Source: Algoriphagus chordae (GTDB lineage Bacteria; Bacteroidota; Bacteroidia; Cytophagales; Cyclobacteriaceae). Taken from it: DNA of 64,000 nucleotides. The stretch is taken from NCBI RefSeq assembly GCF_003254055.1, contig NZ_QKZT01000015.1, forward strand, positions 62,001-126,000, written 5' to 3'. The notes beneath the pieces are model-generated. The model saw only the letters and a program-made list of their open reading frames with translations, did not search any database and was not told the origin of the DNA. Below are positions 25,006 through 34,373 of this stretch, piece after piece (positions within the stretch are counted from its first letter, which is position 1; every line of letters starts with the position of its first letter). The translations under genes and the position numbers were made by a program.

Positions 25006-25887
25006 ATGAGTGTACTAGTAAATAAAAATTCCAAGGTGATCGTACAAGGTTTCACCGGGTCTGAGGGTTCTTTTCACGCGCAGCAAATGATCGAATACGG
25101 TACCAACGTAGTCGGCGGTGTAACTCCTGGCAAAGGAGGCTCGACGCATTTGGAAAAGCCTGTATTCAATTCTGTAGAAGAAGCCGTTCAAAAAACTGGT
25201 GCAGACACTTCTATCATTTTCGTACCTCCAGCTTTTGCTGCTGATGCGATCATGGAAGCTGCTGATGCAGGGATAAAAGTAATCATTGCGATTACAGAAG
25301 GTATTCCTGTAGCAGATATGATGAAAGCGAAGCCATATATTCTCGAAAGAGGAGCTACTCTTATCGGTCCTAACTGCCCAGGTGTAATCACTCCAGGGGA
25401 AGCTAAGGTGGGCATTATGCCAGGTTTCGTTTTCAAATCAGGTAGAATAGGTATCGTGTCAAAGTCAGGAACTTTGACTTACGAAGCGGCAGATCAGGTT
25501 GCAAAAGCTGGTTTGGGCGTATCTACTGCCATCGGTATTGGTGGAGATCCTATTATCGGAACATCTACGAAGCAAGCAGTACAATTGCTAATGGAAGATC
25601 CTGAGACTGACGCAATCGTAATGATCGGCGAAATCGGAGGAAACTACGAAGCTGAAGCTGCGAAGTGGATCAAAGAAAATGGTAACAAAAAGCCTGTGGT
25701 AGGTTTCATCGCTGGACAAACTGCTCCTGCTGGACGTAGAATGGGCCATGCTGGTGCCATCATCGGAGGAGCTGACGACACTGCGGCTGCCAAGATGAGA
25801 ATCATGAGAGAAAATGGAATTCACGTAGTAGATTCTCCGGCTGAGATCGGAGCAACTATGGCTAAGGCCATGGGCGTGAATGCTTAA
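25006..25887 (+). CDS. sucD: Succinyl-CoA ligase, alpha subunit
   Basis: TCA-cycle enzyme subunit that binds CoA and carries the phosphohistidine while succinyl-CoA is converted to succinate with nucleotide triphosphate formation. The CoA domain is clear ([31 protein letters not shown]), the ligase domain has [15 protein letters not shown], and the catalytic His is in GHAGAIIGG near residue 250. Start 25006 ([11 protein letters not shown]) is chosen over 24931 because the promoter lies between them. Length 293 is standard. The beta subunit (sucC) is not adjacent, as is usual in this phylum. Confidence 0.97.
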   Translation: MSVLVNKNSKVIVQGFTGSEGSFHAQQMIEYGTNVVGGVTPGKGGSTHLEKPVFNSVEEAVQKTGADTSIIFVPPAFAADAIMEAADAGIKVIIAITEGIPVADMMKAKPYILERGATLIGPNCPGVITPGEAKVGIMPGFVFKSGRIGIVSKSGTLTYEAADQVAKAGLGVSTAIGIGGDPIIGTSTKQAVQLLMEDPETDAIVMIGEIGGNYEAEAAKWIKENGNKKPVVGFIAGQTAPAGRRMGHAGAIIGGADDTAAAKMRIMRENGIHVVDSPAEIGATMAKAMGVNA

Positions 25888-25927
25888 ATATTTGTTGGGT
25901 GTTTGGTGACGGATGCCCGATGTTTGG

Positions 25928-25963
25928 AAACCGCTTCGATTGATTTCGGGGCGGTTTTTTTTT
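25928..25963 (+). terminator. Terminator of sucD
   Basis: AAACCGC and GCGGTTT form a stem (with inner TCG pairing) followed by nine T. Confidence 0.8.
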
Positions 25964-26008
25964 ATACAATTCTCGCATGGGCGAAGATGAAATAATAGAA
26001 TTACTCAA

Positions 26009-26611
26009 TTAAAAACTCCAACCCAGACTTAGCCCAATTCCAAATGGGTTAAAATTAACTTTATCTTCATCACCTTCGAGATTTTTGAAACGAATCCAAG
26101 GGGTATAAGCTGCCCTAAAAAATAAACCACCATCAGGCTTCTGATACCGATAGCCAATCCTAGGAACAATTGTTTTACCCCAATATTGCCGTACTCTAAT
26201 ATTTCTAGGAAAGTCCTCATCAAAAATAAATTGTTTATCGCGATAGGCTAAAAAACCTGTTCCGAATTCTAAATGGCCTTTAGATTTTCCCCAAAGCGCC
26301 GTGATCTCGGTCGAGAAGGAAGGTATCCAAAAACCTGAAAATGAGCGAACAACCTCATTTTGATAACGCATGGAAAATCCTGCACTTGCTGAATACTTAA
26401 ATTTTTGTTTTTGATGAAAAATAAAGCCCTAATTGATTGCGTATCCATAAGCAGTTCCTCCCAATTCGCCATAAATGGCATGTTTTGCCTTGAAAATTTC
26501 GGCCGAGTTCTCATTCTTAGTCTCTTTTTCAACTTGAGCAAATACCTTGTATTGAGAGAACACAAAAACAGACATTAAGGTAAGAAGTATAGATTTATAA
26601 GATAGTACCAT
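26009..26611 (-). pseudogene. Outer-membrane beta-barrel protein gene broken by one stop codon
   Basis: Two open segments lie in exactly the same frame. The first has 60 codons with a signal peptide (MVLSYKSILLTLMSVFVFSQ) and ends GGTAYGYAIN at a TAG (26429-26431); the second continues at once with GFIFHQKQKFKYSASAGFSMRYQ and runs to the end at SLGWSF, with a C-terminal aromatic typical of barrel proteins. Joined, they make a 200-residue outer-membrane-type protein. Replacing TAG by a tyrosine codon (TAT or TAC) would restore it with one base. The function of the intact form is unknown. Confidence 0.75.
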
Positions 26612-26734
26612 AATGAGCTTAGTTTTAGTTAAGAATCGAATTTTTCTTTTACAAACCAGATTATTTAACTATCTAGTTACTACTTCTTTTCAGAAAAAAA
26701 AATGTTGCTTTTTATTTTGATTAAAAATGTAGGG

Positions 26735-27023
26735 CTATAACAATTCCACTACAATACTAAGCTTGCCGCCCAATCCTTCTTCGATCACTTTTTTTAGACT
26801 TGAGACTCTGATATCACTCACTGCTCTTTTAATCTTCGAAATATATGCTCTGTCCACATTTAGTTTTTGAGCCAATTCGGCCTGAGTCTTATCCGCCTTG
26901 ACTCTTGCATCTTTTACTAACTCAGCAATCATAAATACCTGTGATTTTTTTTTCAAAAGCATCTCTAATTTCAGTGCCTAGCTCTCCATACTTCCGATCA
27001 AAATGCTCATTAATGGTTTTTGA
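26735..27023 (-). pseudogene. HigA-type XRE antitoxin gene with a frameshift at nine A
   Basis: From 26962 a 75-codon frame encodes an HTH protein (TQAELAQKLNVDRAYISKIK, then GLGGKLSIVVEL) lacking the usual HigA N-terminus. That N-terminus is found just upstream in another frame: KTINEHFDRKYGELGTEIRD then AFEKK. The two frames meet at a run of nine A (minus strand; 26945-26953), and eight A would join them. The expected start codon position reads TCA, so the gene also lacks its normal ATG. No toxin gene is recognisable beside it. The short HTH protein could still be made from 26962. Confidence 0.65.
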
Positions 27024-27169
27024 GGTTCCTTTTTTCCGACCTTTTTAATATCTCCAATCTAATTCCAAAAAACTAAACTTCACATTTGATTAACTGAACA
27101 ACTGAGGTTATACAATATTTCAATTTTCAAATCTTCCAATTTTTCAATCCTCAATTCCTTACCTTTGCC

Positions 27170-27177
27170 GCTTCAAT
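27170..27177 (+). promoter_or_regulatory. -7 promoter element of the ABC-F gene
   Basis: TACCTTTG matches TAnnTTTG and ends 10 bases before the ATG; no clear TTTG lies at the -33 distance. Confidence 0.35.
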
Positions 27178-27187
27178 TCCAAGACTT

Positions 27188-28819
27188 ATGATCTCAGTAG
27201 ATAATGTTGCCGTCATTCACAGCGGTTCCACACTCTTTAGTAATATTTCCTTTGCCATCAACGAAACCGACAAGATTGCTCTCATGGGTAAAAACGGTGC
27301 TGGTAAATCCACGCTTTTAAAGATTATTGCAGGTCAGACCAAACCTAGTTCAGGTTCCGTGTCTGCGCCAAAGGATTTTGTGGTGGCTTATCTTCCTCAG
27401 CATTTGCTTACAGCAGATGATTGCTCAGTGATGGACGAGACTTCCAAAGCTTTCGCCAGCTATCTGAATATGAAGACGGAGATCGAGCGAATCAATGAGG
27501 AATTGACCGTGCGAACCGACTACGAATCGGATGAGTATTACAAGCTGATCGAGCAAGTTTCGGAATTGAGCGAGAAGTTCTACGCAATCGAAGAAGTGAA
27601 CTATGAAGCAGAAGTTGAGAAGGTTTTGCTTGGGCTTGGTTTTGAAAGAGCGGATTTGACACGTTCTACTTCAGAGTTTTCCGGAGGATGGAGAATGAGA
27701 ATTGAGCTGGCAAAGATCCTTTTGCAAAAGCCTGATCTGATCCTTCTGGATGAGCCTACCAATCACCTGGATATTGAATCCATCCAGTGGCTTGAAGATT
27801 TTTTACTTAATAAAGCCAAAGCAGTAGTCGTGATTTCCCACGATAGAGCCTTTGTGGACAATATTACCACGCGCACTATCGAATTAACTATGGGTCGTAT
27901 GTATGACTACAAAGCCAAGTATAGCCACTACTTAGAGCTCCGTAGAGAGCGTCGCGAGCAGCAGCAAAAGCAATATGAAGAGCAGCAGGCTGTTATTGCG
28001 GATATCCAAGGATTTATAGACCGCTTCAAGGGCACCTATTCCAAAACCCTCCAAGTGCAATCCCGCGTGAAAATGCTGGAGAAAATGGAGATTATCGAAG
28101 TGGATGAGGTAGATAGTTCAGCTTTGAAACTTCGCTTCCCCCCTTCTCCGAGATCTGGTAATTATCCAGTGATCGTCGAAGATATGAGTAAGAAATACGA
28201 TGAGCATGTAGTCTTCAAAAATGCTTCTATGACCATAGAGCGTGGTCAGAAAGTTTCTTTTGTCGGTAAAAACGGAGAAGGTAAATCCACCATGATCAAA
28301 GCTATCATGGGTGAGATTGATTTTGAAGGGAAGTGCGAATTGGGACACAATTCTCTGATTGGGTATTTCGCTCAAAATCAGGCCTCGCTTTTGGATGAGA
28401 GTCTGACGATTTTTGAGACCATCGATTACATCGCTGTGGGTGAAATTCGCACCAAAGTGAAAGATATTTTGGGAGCATTTATGTTCAAAGGTGATGATAT
28501 CAACAAGAAAGTAAAAGTACTTTCAGGTGGAGAGAAAACTCGCCTAGCGATGATCAAGCTACTTTTGGAACCAGTGAACTTGCTGATTCTCGATGAGCCT
28601 ACCAATCACCTTGACATGAAAACCAAGGATATAATCAAGGATGCGCTGAAAGCTTTTGATGGAACACTAATCATCGTGTCTCACGATAGAGATTTCTTGG
28701 ATGGTTTGGTGACCAAAGTTTTTGAGTTTGGAAATAAGCGAGTGAAAGAGCATTTCGAAGACATCAATGGATTCCTAAGAAACAAGAAGATTGAGAATCT
28801 GAAGGAAGTCGAAAGGTAA
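27188..28819 (+). CDS. ABC-F family ribosome-associated ATPase
   Basis: A soluble protein with two ABC domains and no membrane part; ABC-F proteins act on the ribosomal E site in translation or antibiotic protection. Walker A motifs are GKNGAGKST (34-42) and GKNGEGKST in the second half; signatures are FSGGWRMRIELA and LSGGEKTRLAM; both Walker B regions end in DEPTNHLD. The linker between the domains (about 235-310) is charged and helical (RRERREQQQKQYEEQQAV). Length is 543. It stands alone, and its stop codon is directly followed by a 12-copy heptamer repeat. Which ABC-F subgroup it belongs to cannot be decided by eye. Confidence 0.93.
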   Translation: MISVDNVAVIHSGSTLFSNISFAINETDKIALMGKNGAGKSTLLKIIAGQTKPSSGSVSAPKDFVVAYLPQHLLTADDCSVMDETSKAFASYLNMKTEIERINEELTVRTDYESDEYYKLIEQVSELSEKFYAIEEVNYEAEVEKVLLGLGFERADLTRSTSEFSGGWRMRIELAKILLQKPDLILLDEPTNHLDIESIQWLEDFLLNKAKAVVVISHDRAFVDNITTRTIELTMGRMYDYKAKYSHYLELRRERREQQQKQYEEQQAVIADIQGFIDRFKGTYSKTLQVQSRVKMLEKMEIIEVDEVDSSALKLRFPPSPRSGNYPVIVEDMSKKYDEHVVFKNASMTIERGQKVSFVGKNGEGKSTMIKAIMGEIDFEGKCELGHNSLIGYFAQNQASLLDESLTIFETIDYIAVGEIRTKVKDILGAFMFKGDDINKKVKVLSGGEKTRLAMIKLLLEPVNLLILDEPTNHLDMKTKDIIKDALKAFDGTLIIVSHDRDFLDGLVTKVFEFGNKRVKEHFEDINGFLRNKKIENLKEVER

Positions 28820-28820
28820 T

Positions 28821-28909
28821 CGGATGTCGGATGTCGGATGTCGGATGTCGGATGTCGGATGTCGGATGTCGGATGTCGGATGTCGGATGTCGGATGTCGG
28901 ATGTCGGAT
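28821..28909 (+). repeat. Tandem repeat, 12 copies of the heptamer CGGATGT
   Basis: Twelve perfect copies (28821-28904) plus a partial thirteenth copy start one base after the ABC-F stop codon. Each unit is 7 bases with no variation between copies, pointing to recent expansion by slippage or unequal exchange. Confidence 0.95.
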
Positions 28910-29011
28910 AAGGCGAACTCAATGTGTTGAAGAAGGTTTCAAAAATCAGGGATTAGTTTGTTTACTAATTCCATGGCCATTTTGCAGGGTCTAAAAAGTT
29001 AATTCCTTTAT

Positions 29012-29278
29012 TTAAGGAAATATTTTGTAGATATCTTTTCTATGTGCAACCCTTGCAAACACAAGCTCATTTTTTTCAAGGAAAACACCAATTCTATAGT
29101 TTCGAACCCTTATTCTATAAGCATCATGAAATCCTGAGAGTTTCTTAACATTTTTTAGCTCGGAGAGAGAGATTATTTTTTCGCAGGAAAATAAAACCTG
29201 AAGTATTACATCTTTATCATTTTGGTCTGAAATCTTATCCAGGTCCTTAGAAAAAGATTTTAAAAACCGAGACTTCAT
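29012..29278 (-). CDS. RelE/ParE-family toxin
   Basis: An 88-residue protein with the RelE/ParE-fold pattern: N-terminal helix with SFSKDLDKI, central VKKLSGFHDAYRIRVRNYRIGVFLE and final FARVAHRKDIYKIFP (the usual V.H.R.diY ending). It is expected to cleave mRNA on the ribosome or act on gyrase; the subtype cannot be told. It overlaps the upstream antitoxin gene by 4 bases. Confidence 0.9.
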   Translation of the reverse strand: MKSRFLKSFSKDLDKISDQNDKDVILQVLFSCEKIISLSELKNVKKLSGFHDAYRIRVRNYRIGVFLEKNELVFARVAHRKDIYKIFP

Positions 29279-29472
29279 TTCTGAAGTTTCCTATAAATCT
29301 CTTCTCTAGGAACTTCTTCAACCCTATCTGCTTCAGACATCAAAATTGAAAGTCCTAAATCTTCTTTTTCCGAAACAGATAAAATCTTATTATTTACCCC
29401 CAGCTTTTCTAAAAGCTCTGAAATAAATTTGAGTTCCTTCTCATTTTTAGGATTTACAATAATAGAGTCCAT
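29275..29472 (-). CDS. Antitoxin of the RelE-type pair
   Basis: A 65-residue protein from MDSIIVNPKNEKELKFISELLEKLG, typical of Bacteroidota antitoxins that pair with RelE/ParE toxins, with a C-terminal helical tail (PREEIYRKLQK). An in-frame ATG at 29493 would add seven residues; 29472 fits related proteins better. It precedes the toxin with a 4-base overlap. Confidence 0.8.
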   Translation of the reverse strand: MDSIIVNPKNEKELKFISELLEKLGVNNKILSVSEKEDLGLSILMSEADRVEEVPREEIYRKLQK

Positions 29473-29550
29473 TGTTTTGTTTTTTAGAGACAAAGATTCT
29501 TAGCTCAATTTACGGAAATCTTGATCTAAAGATCAAAACAGGCTAAAACA

Positions 29551-29580
29551 AAAAACGACAGTAGTGAAACTGCCGTTTTT
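29551..29580 (+). terminator. Terminator-like hairpin between toxin-antitoxin pair and TRAP operon
   Basis: AAAAACGACAGT pairs with ACTGCCGTTTTT (one mismatch). The stem is flanked by A on one side and T on the other, so it can act on either strand; the minus-strand TRAP operon ends at 29638. Confidence 0.7.
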
Positions 29581-29637
29581 GAGTTCTTTTCATTGGTCAG
29601 CCAACATCGGGCACCCGACATCAATCACCTGACTATA

Positions 29638-30936
29638 TTACACCCCAAACACTCTTGGAAGCCAAAGGGTAATTTCAGGGAAAAGCATAATGAGAATCAA
29701 GGCCAGGACCATTGCCGCGTAGAATGGCAGCATGGGTTTTATGATTTTCTGAATGGTCGTGTTGGCCACACCCACTCCAATGAAGAGAATAGAGCCTACT
29801 GGCGGAGTACAAAGCCCAATACAAAGATTGAGCACCATCATAATACCAAAGTGCACTGGATCCACTCCTAAAGCCGTAACAACAGGCAGGAAAATCGGAG
29901 TAAAAATCAATACAGCTGGAGTCATATCCATAAAGATCCCCACAAAAAGCAAAAGCAAGTTGATCATGATCAAGATGACGAAAATATTATCACTCAAACC
30001 CAAAAGCGCGTTGGATATGTTTTGAGGGATTTCCTCGCTCGACATCACCCAAGACATCGCCATGGATGTTGCGATCAAAAGCATTACTACTGCGGTCGTC
30101 TCCGCAGCCTTCAACAATACGGAAGGAAGATCCTTTACTTTCAACTCCCGATAGATCATCGACAAAACCAAGGAATATACCACTGCTATGGCAGAAGCTT
30201 CTGTAGCAGTAAAAACACCTCCAATTATTCCTCCGATTACTACAATCAGTAGAAATAAGCTCGGTACAGCAGCCCAGAATGTTTTCAAAATCACGCCAAA
30301 AGATGAGCCTTCACCAGCTGGCAGTTTATGGATTCTCACCATAATCGCCGCTGTGATCATCAATAGTACTCCTACCAAAAGGCCTGGTAAATATCCTGCA
30401 ACAAACAATGCTGCAACAGAAACCCCTCCTGAAGCCAAGGAATAGACAATCAATACATTGGATGGTGGAATGATCAATCCAGTAGTAGAAGATGTGATAT
30501 TTACTGCGGCTCCCAGTTCCTTAGGATAACCTTCTTTCTCCATTCTTTTTCCTAAAATACCGCCCATAGAAGATGCTGCAGCTACAGCAGACCCTGCTAT
30601 CGCTCCCATCAGCATAGCTGCGATGATATTCACGTGTAGCAAGCCACCGCGCATTCTACCTGTCAGCGCTTTTGCAAACTCTATCAGACGATTGGCTATA
30701 CCTCCCCGATTCATCAATTCACCGGCAAGAATAAAAAACGGAATTGCCAACAAGGAAAAACTATCTAATCCTGTACCCATACGCTGAGCGATTGTAGTAA
30801 TCGCTGGCATGGTCTGCACAGTTACCATCAAAGTCAACATACTCGAAAGCCCAAGACTCCAAGCTACTGGCACTCCTATTCCCAAAAAGAACAAAAAGGA
30901 AAGAACTAATATTAATACACTTAAAATCTCCATCAC
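29638..30936 (-). CDS. TRAP transporter large permease (DctM)
   Basis: Main membrane subunit, 432 residues with about twelve helices, of a sodium-driven TRAP transporter for organic acids. The DctM pattern is clear: FSLLAIPFFILAGELMNRGG, MLMGAIAGSAVAAASSMGGIL, and near the end LNLCIGLCTPPVGSILFIG. It overlaps the DctQ gene by 4 bases. Its position directly beside altronate dehydratase and the pectinase genes points to a hexuronate or unsaturated uronate as substrate, as shown for other TRAP systems in uronate loci; this is inferred. Confidence 0.95.
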   Translation of the reverse strand: MMEILSVLILVLSFLFFLGIGVPVAWSLGLSSMLTLMVTVQTMPAITTIAQRMGTGLDSFSLLAIPFFILAGELMNRGGIANRLIEFAKALTGRMRGGLLHVNIIAAMLMGAIAGSAVAAASSMGGILGKRMEKEGYPKELGAAVNITSSTTGLIIPPSNVLIVYSLASGGVSVAALFVAGYLPGLLVGVLLMITAAIMVRIHKLPAGEGSSFGVILKTFWAAVPSLFLLIVVIGGIIGGVFTATEASAIAVVYSLVLSMIYRELKVKDLPSVLLKAAETTAVVMLLIATSMAMSWVMSSEEIPQNISNALLGLSDNIFVILIMINLLLLFVGIFMDMTPAVLIFTPIFLPVVTALGVDPVHFGIMMVLNLCIGLCTPPVGSILFIGVGVANTTIQKIIKPMLPFYAAMVLALILIMLFPEITLWLPRVFGV

Positions 30937-31421
30937 ACGGTCGCTTTAATAGTTGTCAAAAATTTAATCGCAACTAACTGGTAATAAATCACCAGAAGCC
31001 CGCTAAAAGGAATGATTCCGTAGATATAAGCTAGCGGAATCTGAAGTACAGCTGATTTTTGCTCCAGAATAAAAGTGAGGTAAACAAGATTTGAACCCCC
31101 TATCACCATTACAACTAGTGCAAAGACCAAAACACAGGAGTTAATCAAAATCATTAATTTATCCTGGGCCTTTTCCTCCAATTTGGTAAGGAGTATATCA
31201 ATAGCCAAGTGCTCATTTTTTCCGGCAACATAAGCAGCTCCAAGCATTCCTACCCAGATGAGCATGTATCGGGACAATTCATCCGTGAATGAACTAGGAC
31301 TTTGAAAAACATAGCGAGAAACCACCTGCCAGGTCACATTGAGCACCATGAGTGCCATCAAGACGACCAAGAAATGGGCAATCCATTTATCCAGCTTTAG
31401 CTTGGTATGGGGTGAAAACAT
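30933..31421 (-). CDS. TRAP transporter small permease (DctQ)
   Basis: Four-helix membrane subunit of 162 residues. Family features include FTDELSRYMLIWVGMLGAAYVAGKNEHLAID with the conserved E.sRy.fiw.. pattern, and the C-terminal GIIPFSGLLVIYYQL. It sits between the binding protein (24 bases upstream) and DctM (4-base overlap), the standard order P-Q-M. Confidence 0.93.
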   Translation of the reverse strand: MFSPHTKLKLDKWIAHFLVVLMALMVLNVTWQVVSRYVFQSPSSFTDELSRYMLIWVGMLGAAYVAGKNEHLAIDILLTKLEEKAQDKLMILINSCVLVFALVVMVIGGSNLVYLTFILEQKSAVLQIPLAYIYGIIPFSGLLVIYYQLVAIKFLTTIKATV

Positions 31422-31445
31422 AGGTTTAAAACGTTGGGTTGAAAG

Positions 31446-32432
31446 TTATTTTACAGCGCGGATTTCCTCCACGATTTTATAGATTTCTGGCTGTTGAACC
31501 TTGAGGTCTGAATACATGGATTCTACGGCTTCTCTAAATGGCTCCTTGTCAGGATAGGTGATGGTGACACCAGCTTTTCTCAGCTCATTCAAAGACTCCT
31601 CAGTAGCTTCAGCCCAGATCTTATATTCATAAGTAGCAGATTCATCAGCGGACTCTTGCAGCCATTGCTGCTCCTGCTCATTGAGGCTTTCCCATACTTT
31701 GGTGCTTACGATCATCACATCTGGTAAGGCAGTATGCTCATCTATGCTATAGAATTTACACACTTCGTAATGCTTGGATGTATAAAGGCTAGGTGCATTG
31801 TTCTCCGCCCCATCTACGATGCCTTGCTGCAATGCAGTATAAAGCTCTCCATAGGATACTGGTGTAGGAGAACCTCCAAGGCTTTTTACCATATTAGAAG
31901 CTGTGTTACTTTCCATTACGCGGATTTTCAGACCAGCTAGATCTGCGGGAGTTTCTACAGGCTTGTCTTTCGTATAGAAACTTCTTTTGCCAGAATCATA
32001 ATAGCAAAGACCTCGAAGCAAATACTTCTGTGGATCAAGCAAGAGCTTCTTGCCTATTTCTCCTTGCAACACGCTCAGTTGATGAGCATCATCTCTAAAT
32101 AAATAAGGCATTCCAAAAACCTGCATGGTAGGAGCAAATCCCTCCAATGCAGCTGAAGAAACCTTGGTCATGCCTAAGCTTCCGATTTGGAGCAGTTCTA
32201 CTAGCTCCCGTTCGGATCCCAGCTGCTGATTAGGGTAGATTTTCACTACCATTTTGCCGCCTGATTTCTCTTCTACTTTTTTGGCCAAAAAGAGCATGGC
32301 CTCATGTACTGGATGAGTGACACCAAGGCCATGACCGAGCTTGATGACTCGTGTATCTCCCACGCCTTGACATGAAAAAAAGAGTGTAAGAATGACACAA
32401 AAGGAAAGGATTTGAAGTTTTTTGATTCTCAT
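31446..32432 (-). CDS. TRAP transporter substrate-binding lipoprotein (DctP)
   Basis: Extracytoplasmic solute receptor, 328 residues. From the ATG at 32432 it begins MRIKKLQILSFCVILTLFFSC, a lipoprotein signal; tethering instead of free periplasmic location is common in this phylum. DctP features are LGHGLGVTHPVHEAMLFLAKKVEEKSGGKM, IYPNQQLGSERELVELLQIG, the carboxylate-binding Arg region LAGLKIRVMES, and GIVDGAENNAPS. The upstream gap to uxaA holds a candidate LacI operator, which might act on both directions. Confidence 0.95.
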   Translation of the reverse strand: MRIKKLQILSFCVILTLFFSCQGVGDTRVIKLGHGLGVTHPVHEAMLFLAKKVEEKSGGKMVVKIYPNQQLGSERELVELLQIGSLGMTKVSSAALEGFAPTMQVFGMPYLFRDDAHQLSVLQGEIGKKLLLDPQKYLLRGLCYYDSGKRSFYTKDKPVETPADLAGLKIRVMESNTASNMVKSLGGSPTPVSYGELYTALQQGIVDGAENNAPSLYTSKHYEVCKFYSIDEHTALPDVMIVSTKVWESLNEQEQQWLQESADESATYEYKIWAEATEESLNELRKAGVTITYPDKEPFREAVESMYSDLKVQQPEIYKIVEEIRAVK

Positions 32433-32692
32433 GGGTTTATTGAACATAAAACATACTACACAATAATAGGTCTTTCTAAGCTGAAAACTCAGGTTGATTT
32501 ACGGAATCGATTTAGTCAGCATGATAAATGGTAACTCTAGCATGAGAATAGAAATCGAAACTTTCACCAAATCGCCCAAGACATTTCATTAGCCTATTTT
32601 GATGAATGAATATTTTGATTTTAGTACATCTGCACAAATATTTTAATTTTTACTAATGATTTTCGTTATTGCATTACAAATATATACTTTGC

Positions 32693-32704
32693 GCAATCGA
32701 TTGC
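32693..32704 (+). promoter_or_regulatory. Candidate LacI-family operator before uxaA
   Basis: GCAATCGATTGC, a perfect 12-base palindrome, 22 bases before the uxaA start and just after the sequence TATACTTTG, which resembles a -7 element with one extra base. The identical palindrome occurs at 45311-45322. Confidence 0.7.
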
Positions 32705-32726
32705 TCTATTATAATGAATAATTCTA

Positions 32727-34373
32727 ATGAATCATAAAACATTACAAATTCATCCCAAGGACAATGTTCTGGTGGCTTTACAGGATTTACCAGCAGGCGA
32801 AATCGTAGAGCATAACAACTTAAAAATCACCCTCAAAGACAGCATTCCTGCAAAACACAAATTTGCAATTAATGAATTGAAAGTTGGTGATCAGGTTTTT
32901 ATGTATGGAGGGATCGTCGGCAAAGCCCTTTTCAAAATACCCTCTGGCGGAGTGCTGAGCACTCAAAATGTAACGCATGAAGCGGAAGATTTTGGCAAAA
33001 AAACAGGCGATTATCTCTGGGATGCTCCGGATATCAGCAAATTCAAAGACAAAACTTTTATGGGCTTTCACCGGCCAGATGGTCAGGTGGGAACAGGAAA
33101 TTATTGGTTGGTGATTCCTATGGTTTTCTGTGAAAACAGAAATGTGGACATCATCAAGGATGCTTTTGTCGAGGAGCTTGGTTTTGGTAAACCAAATCCA
33201 TTTAAGAAAATGGTGAAAGAGTTGGCCAGTCTTTATAAGTCTGGGCAAAGCAGATCTTTCGACACAGTTTCTGTAGAAACTCTCGTAGAGAAGACTGAAG
33301 AAAGACTTTTTGAAAATATAGATGGAATCAAATTCCTAAATCATCAGGTGGGTTGCGGCGGCACGAGAACAGATTCTCAGGCACTTTGCGCACTTATCGC
33401 TGGCTATATCAACAACCCGAATGTAGCTGGTGCTACGATCTTGAGCTTGGGCTGCCAGAATGCCCAATCTTCTTTTATGGAAGAAAAGCTTCGCCTAATC
33501 AATCCTGACTTCAAGAAAACACTGATCATCCTTGAGCAGCAAGTAGAAGGCACCGAGCAGCAATTGCTAACTAGAGCGATCAAAGAGACCTTTGTGGGTA
33601 TGGCAGAAGCCAATACACAGTCCCGTGAGTCTGCTCCTTTGAGCAAATTGGTCGTCGGTCTTGAATGTGGTGGTTCGGATGGATTCTCAGGAATCTCAGC
33701 CAACCCATCAGTGGGTTATGCTGCAGATTTGATAGTGGCCTTGGGCGGAACAGCGATTTTATCTGAATTCCCTGAGCTTTGCGGTGTAGAACAAGAACTG
33801 ATCAATAGATGTGTTTCTGATGAAAAAGCCGAGCGCTTTTCTTCACTAATGCGACTTTATGCTGCTGCCGCGGAAGCTACAGGATCTGGTTTTGATATGA
33901 ATCCAAGCCCTGGAAATATTAAAGATGGACTCATCACTGATGCGATGAAGTCATCTGGAGCTGCCAAAAAAGGTGGTACTTCACCAGTTACTGATGTGCT
34001 TGACTATGGCGAATACGTCAATACTCCAGGTCTGAATTTACTTTGCACTCCTGGAAATGACGTAGAAAGCACAACAGCTATGGCTGGTGCTGGCGCAAAT
34101 ATGATCCTTTTCACAACTGGACTTGGCACTCCTACCGGTAACCCTGTCACTCCTGTAATCAAAGTTTCCTCCAATCACAAACTATCCGAGCGCATGCCTG
34201 ATATCATCGATATCAACACAGGTTTTGTGATCTCTGGAGAGAAAAACATCCAACAAATGGGTGAAGAGATCCTTGAGAAAGTAATCAGAGTAGCTAGTGG
34301 AGAAGAAAAATCCAAAGCGATGATTCTTGGCCAAGATGACTTTATTCCATGGAAAAGAGGCGTTTCGCTTTAA
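32727..34373 (+). CDS. uxaA: Altronate dehydratase
   Basis: Converts D-altronate (from galacturonate) to 2-keto-3-deoxy-D-gluconate. The N-terminal SAF domain (about 1-95, LQIHPKDNVLVALQDLPAGE) is joined to the catalytic region, with GFHRPDGQVGTGNYWLVIP, NHQVGCGGTRTDSQALCALIAGY, LSLGCQNAQSS, VGLECGGSDGFSGI and GTPTGNPVTPVIKVSSN; the conserved cysteines fit a metal-dependent enzyme. Length 548 is typical for the fused form. Its stop overlaps the convergent oxidoreductase stop by 4 bases. A LacI-type operator lies directly upstream. Confidence 0.96.
   Translation: MNHKTLQIHPKDNVLVALQDLPAGEIVEHNNLKITLKDSIPAKHKFAINELKVGDQVFMYGGIVGKALFKIPSGGVLSTQNVTHEAEDFGKKTGDYLWDAPDISKFKDKTFMGFHRPDGQVGTGNYWLVIPMVFCENRNVDIIKDAFVEELGFGKPNPFKKMVKELASLYKSGQSRSFDTVSVETLVEKTEERLFENIDGIKFLNHQVGCGGTRTDSQALCALIAGYINNPNVAGATILSLGCQNAQSSFMEEKLRLINPDFKKTLIILEQQVEGTEQQLLTRAIKETFVGMAEANTQSRESAPLSKLVVGLECGGSDGFSGISANPSVGYAADLIVALGGTAILSEFPELCGVEQELINRCVSDEKAERFSSLMRLYAAAAEATGSGFDMNPSPGNIKDGLITDAMKSSGAAKKGGTSPVTDVLDYGEYVNTPGLNLLCTPGNDVESTTAMAGAGANMILFTTGLGTPTGNPVTPVIKVSSNHKLSERMPDIIDINTGFVISGEKNIQQMGEEILEKVIRVASGEEKSKAMILGQDDFIPWKRGVSL

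Noticed and set aside
27045..27110. Possible HigB toxin remnant upstream of the split HigA-like gene
   Set aside because: Only short stretches between stops are open and the resemblance to a toxin end is too weak to claim.
29581..29637. Sequence GGGCACCCGACATC before the TRAP operon end as another heptamer array
   Set aside because: It is a short inverted echo of CGGATGT, not a tandem array.
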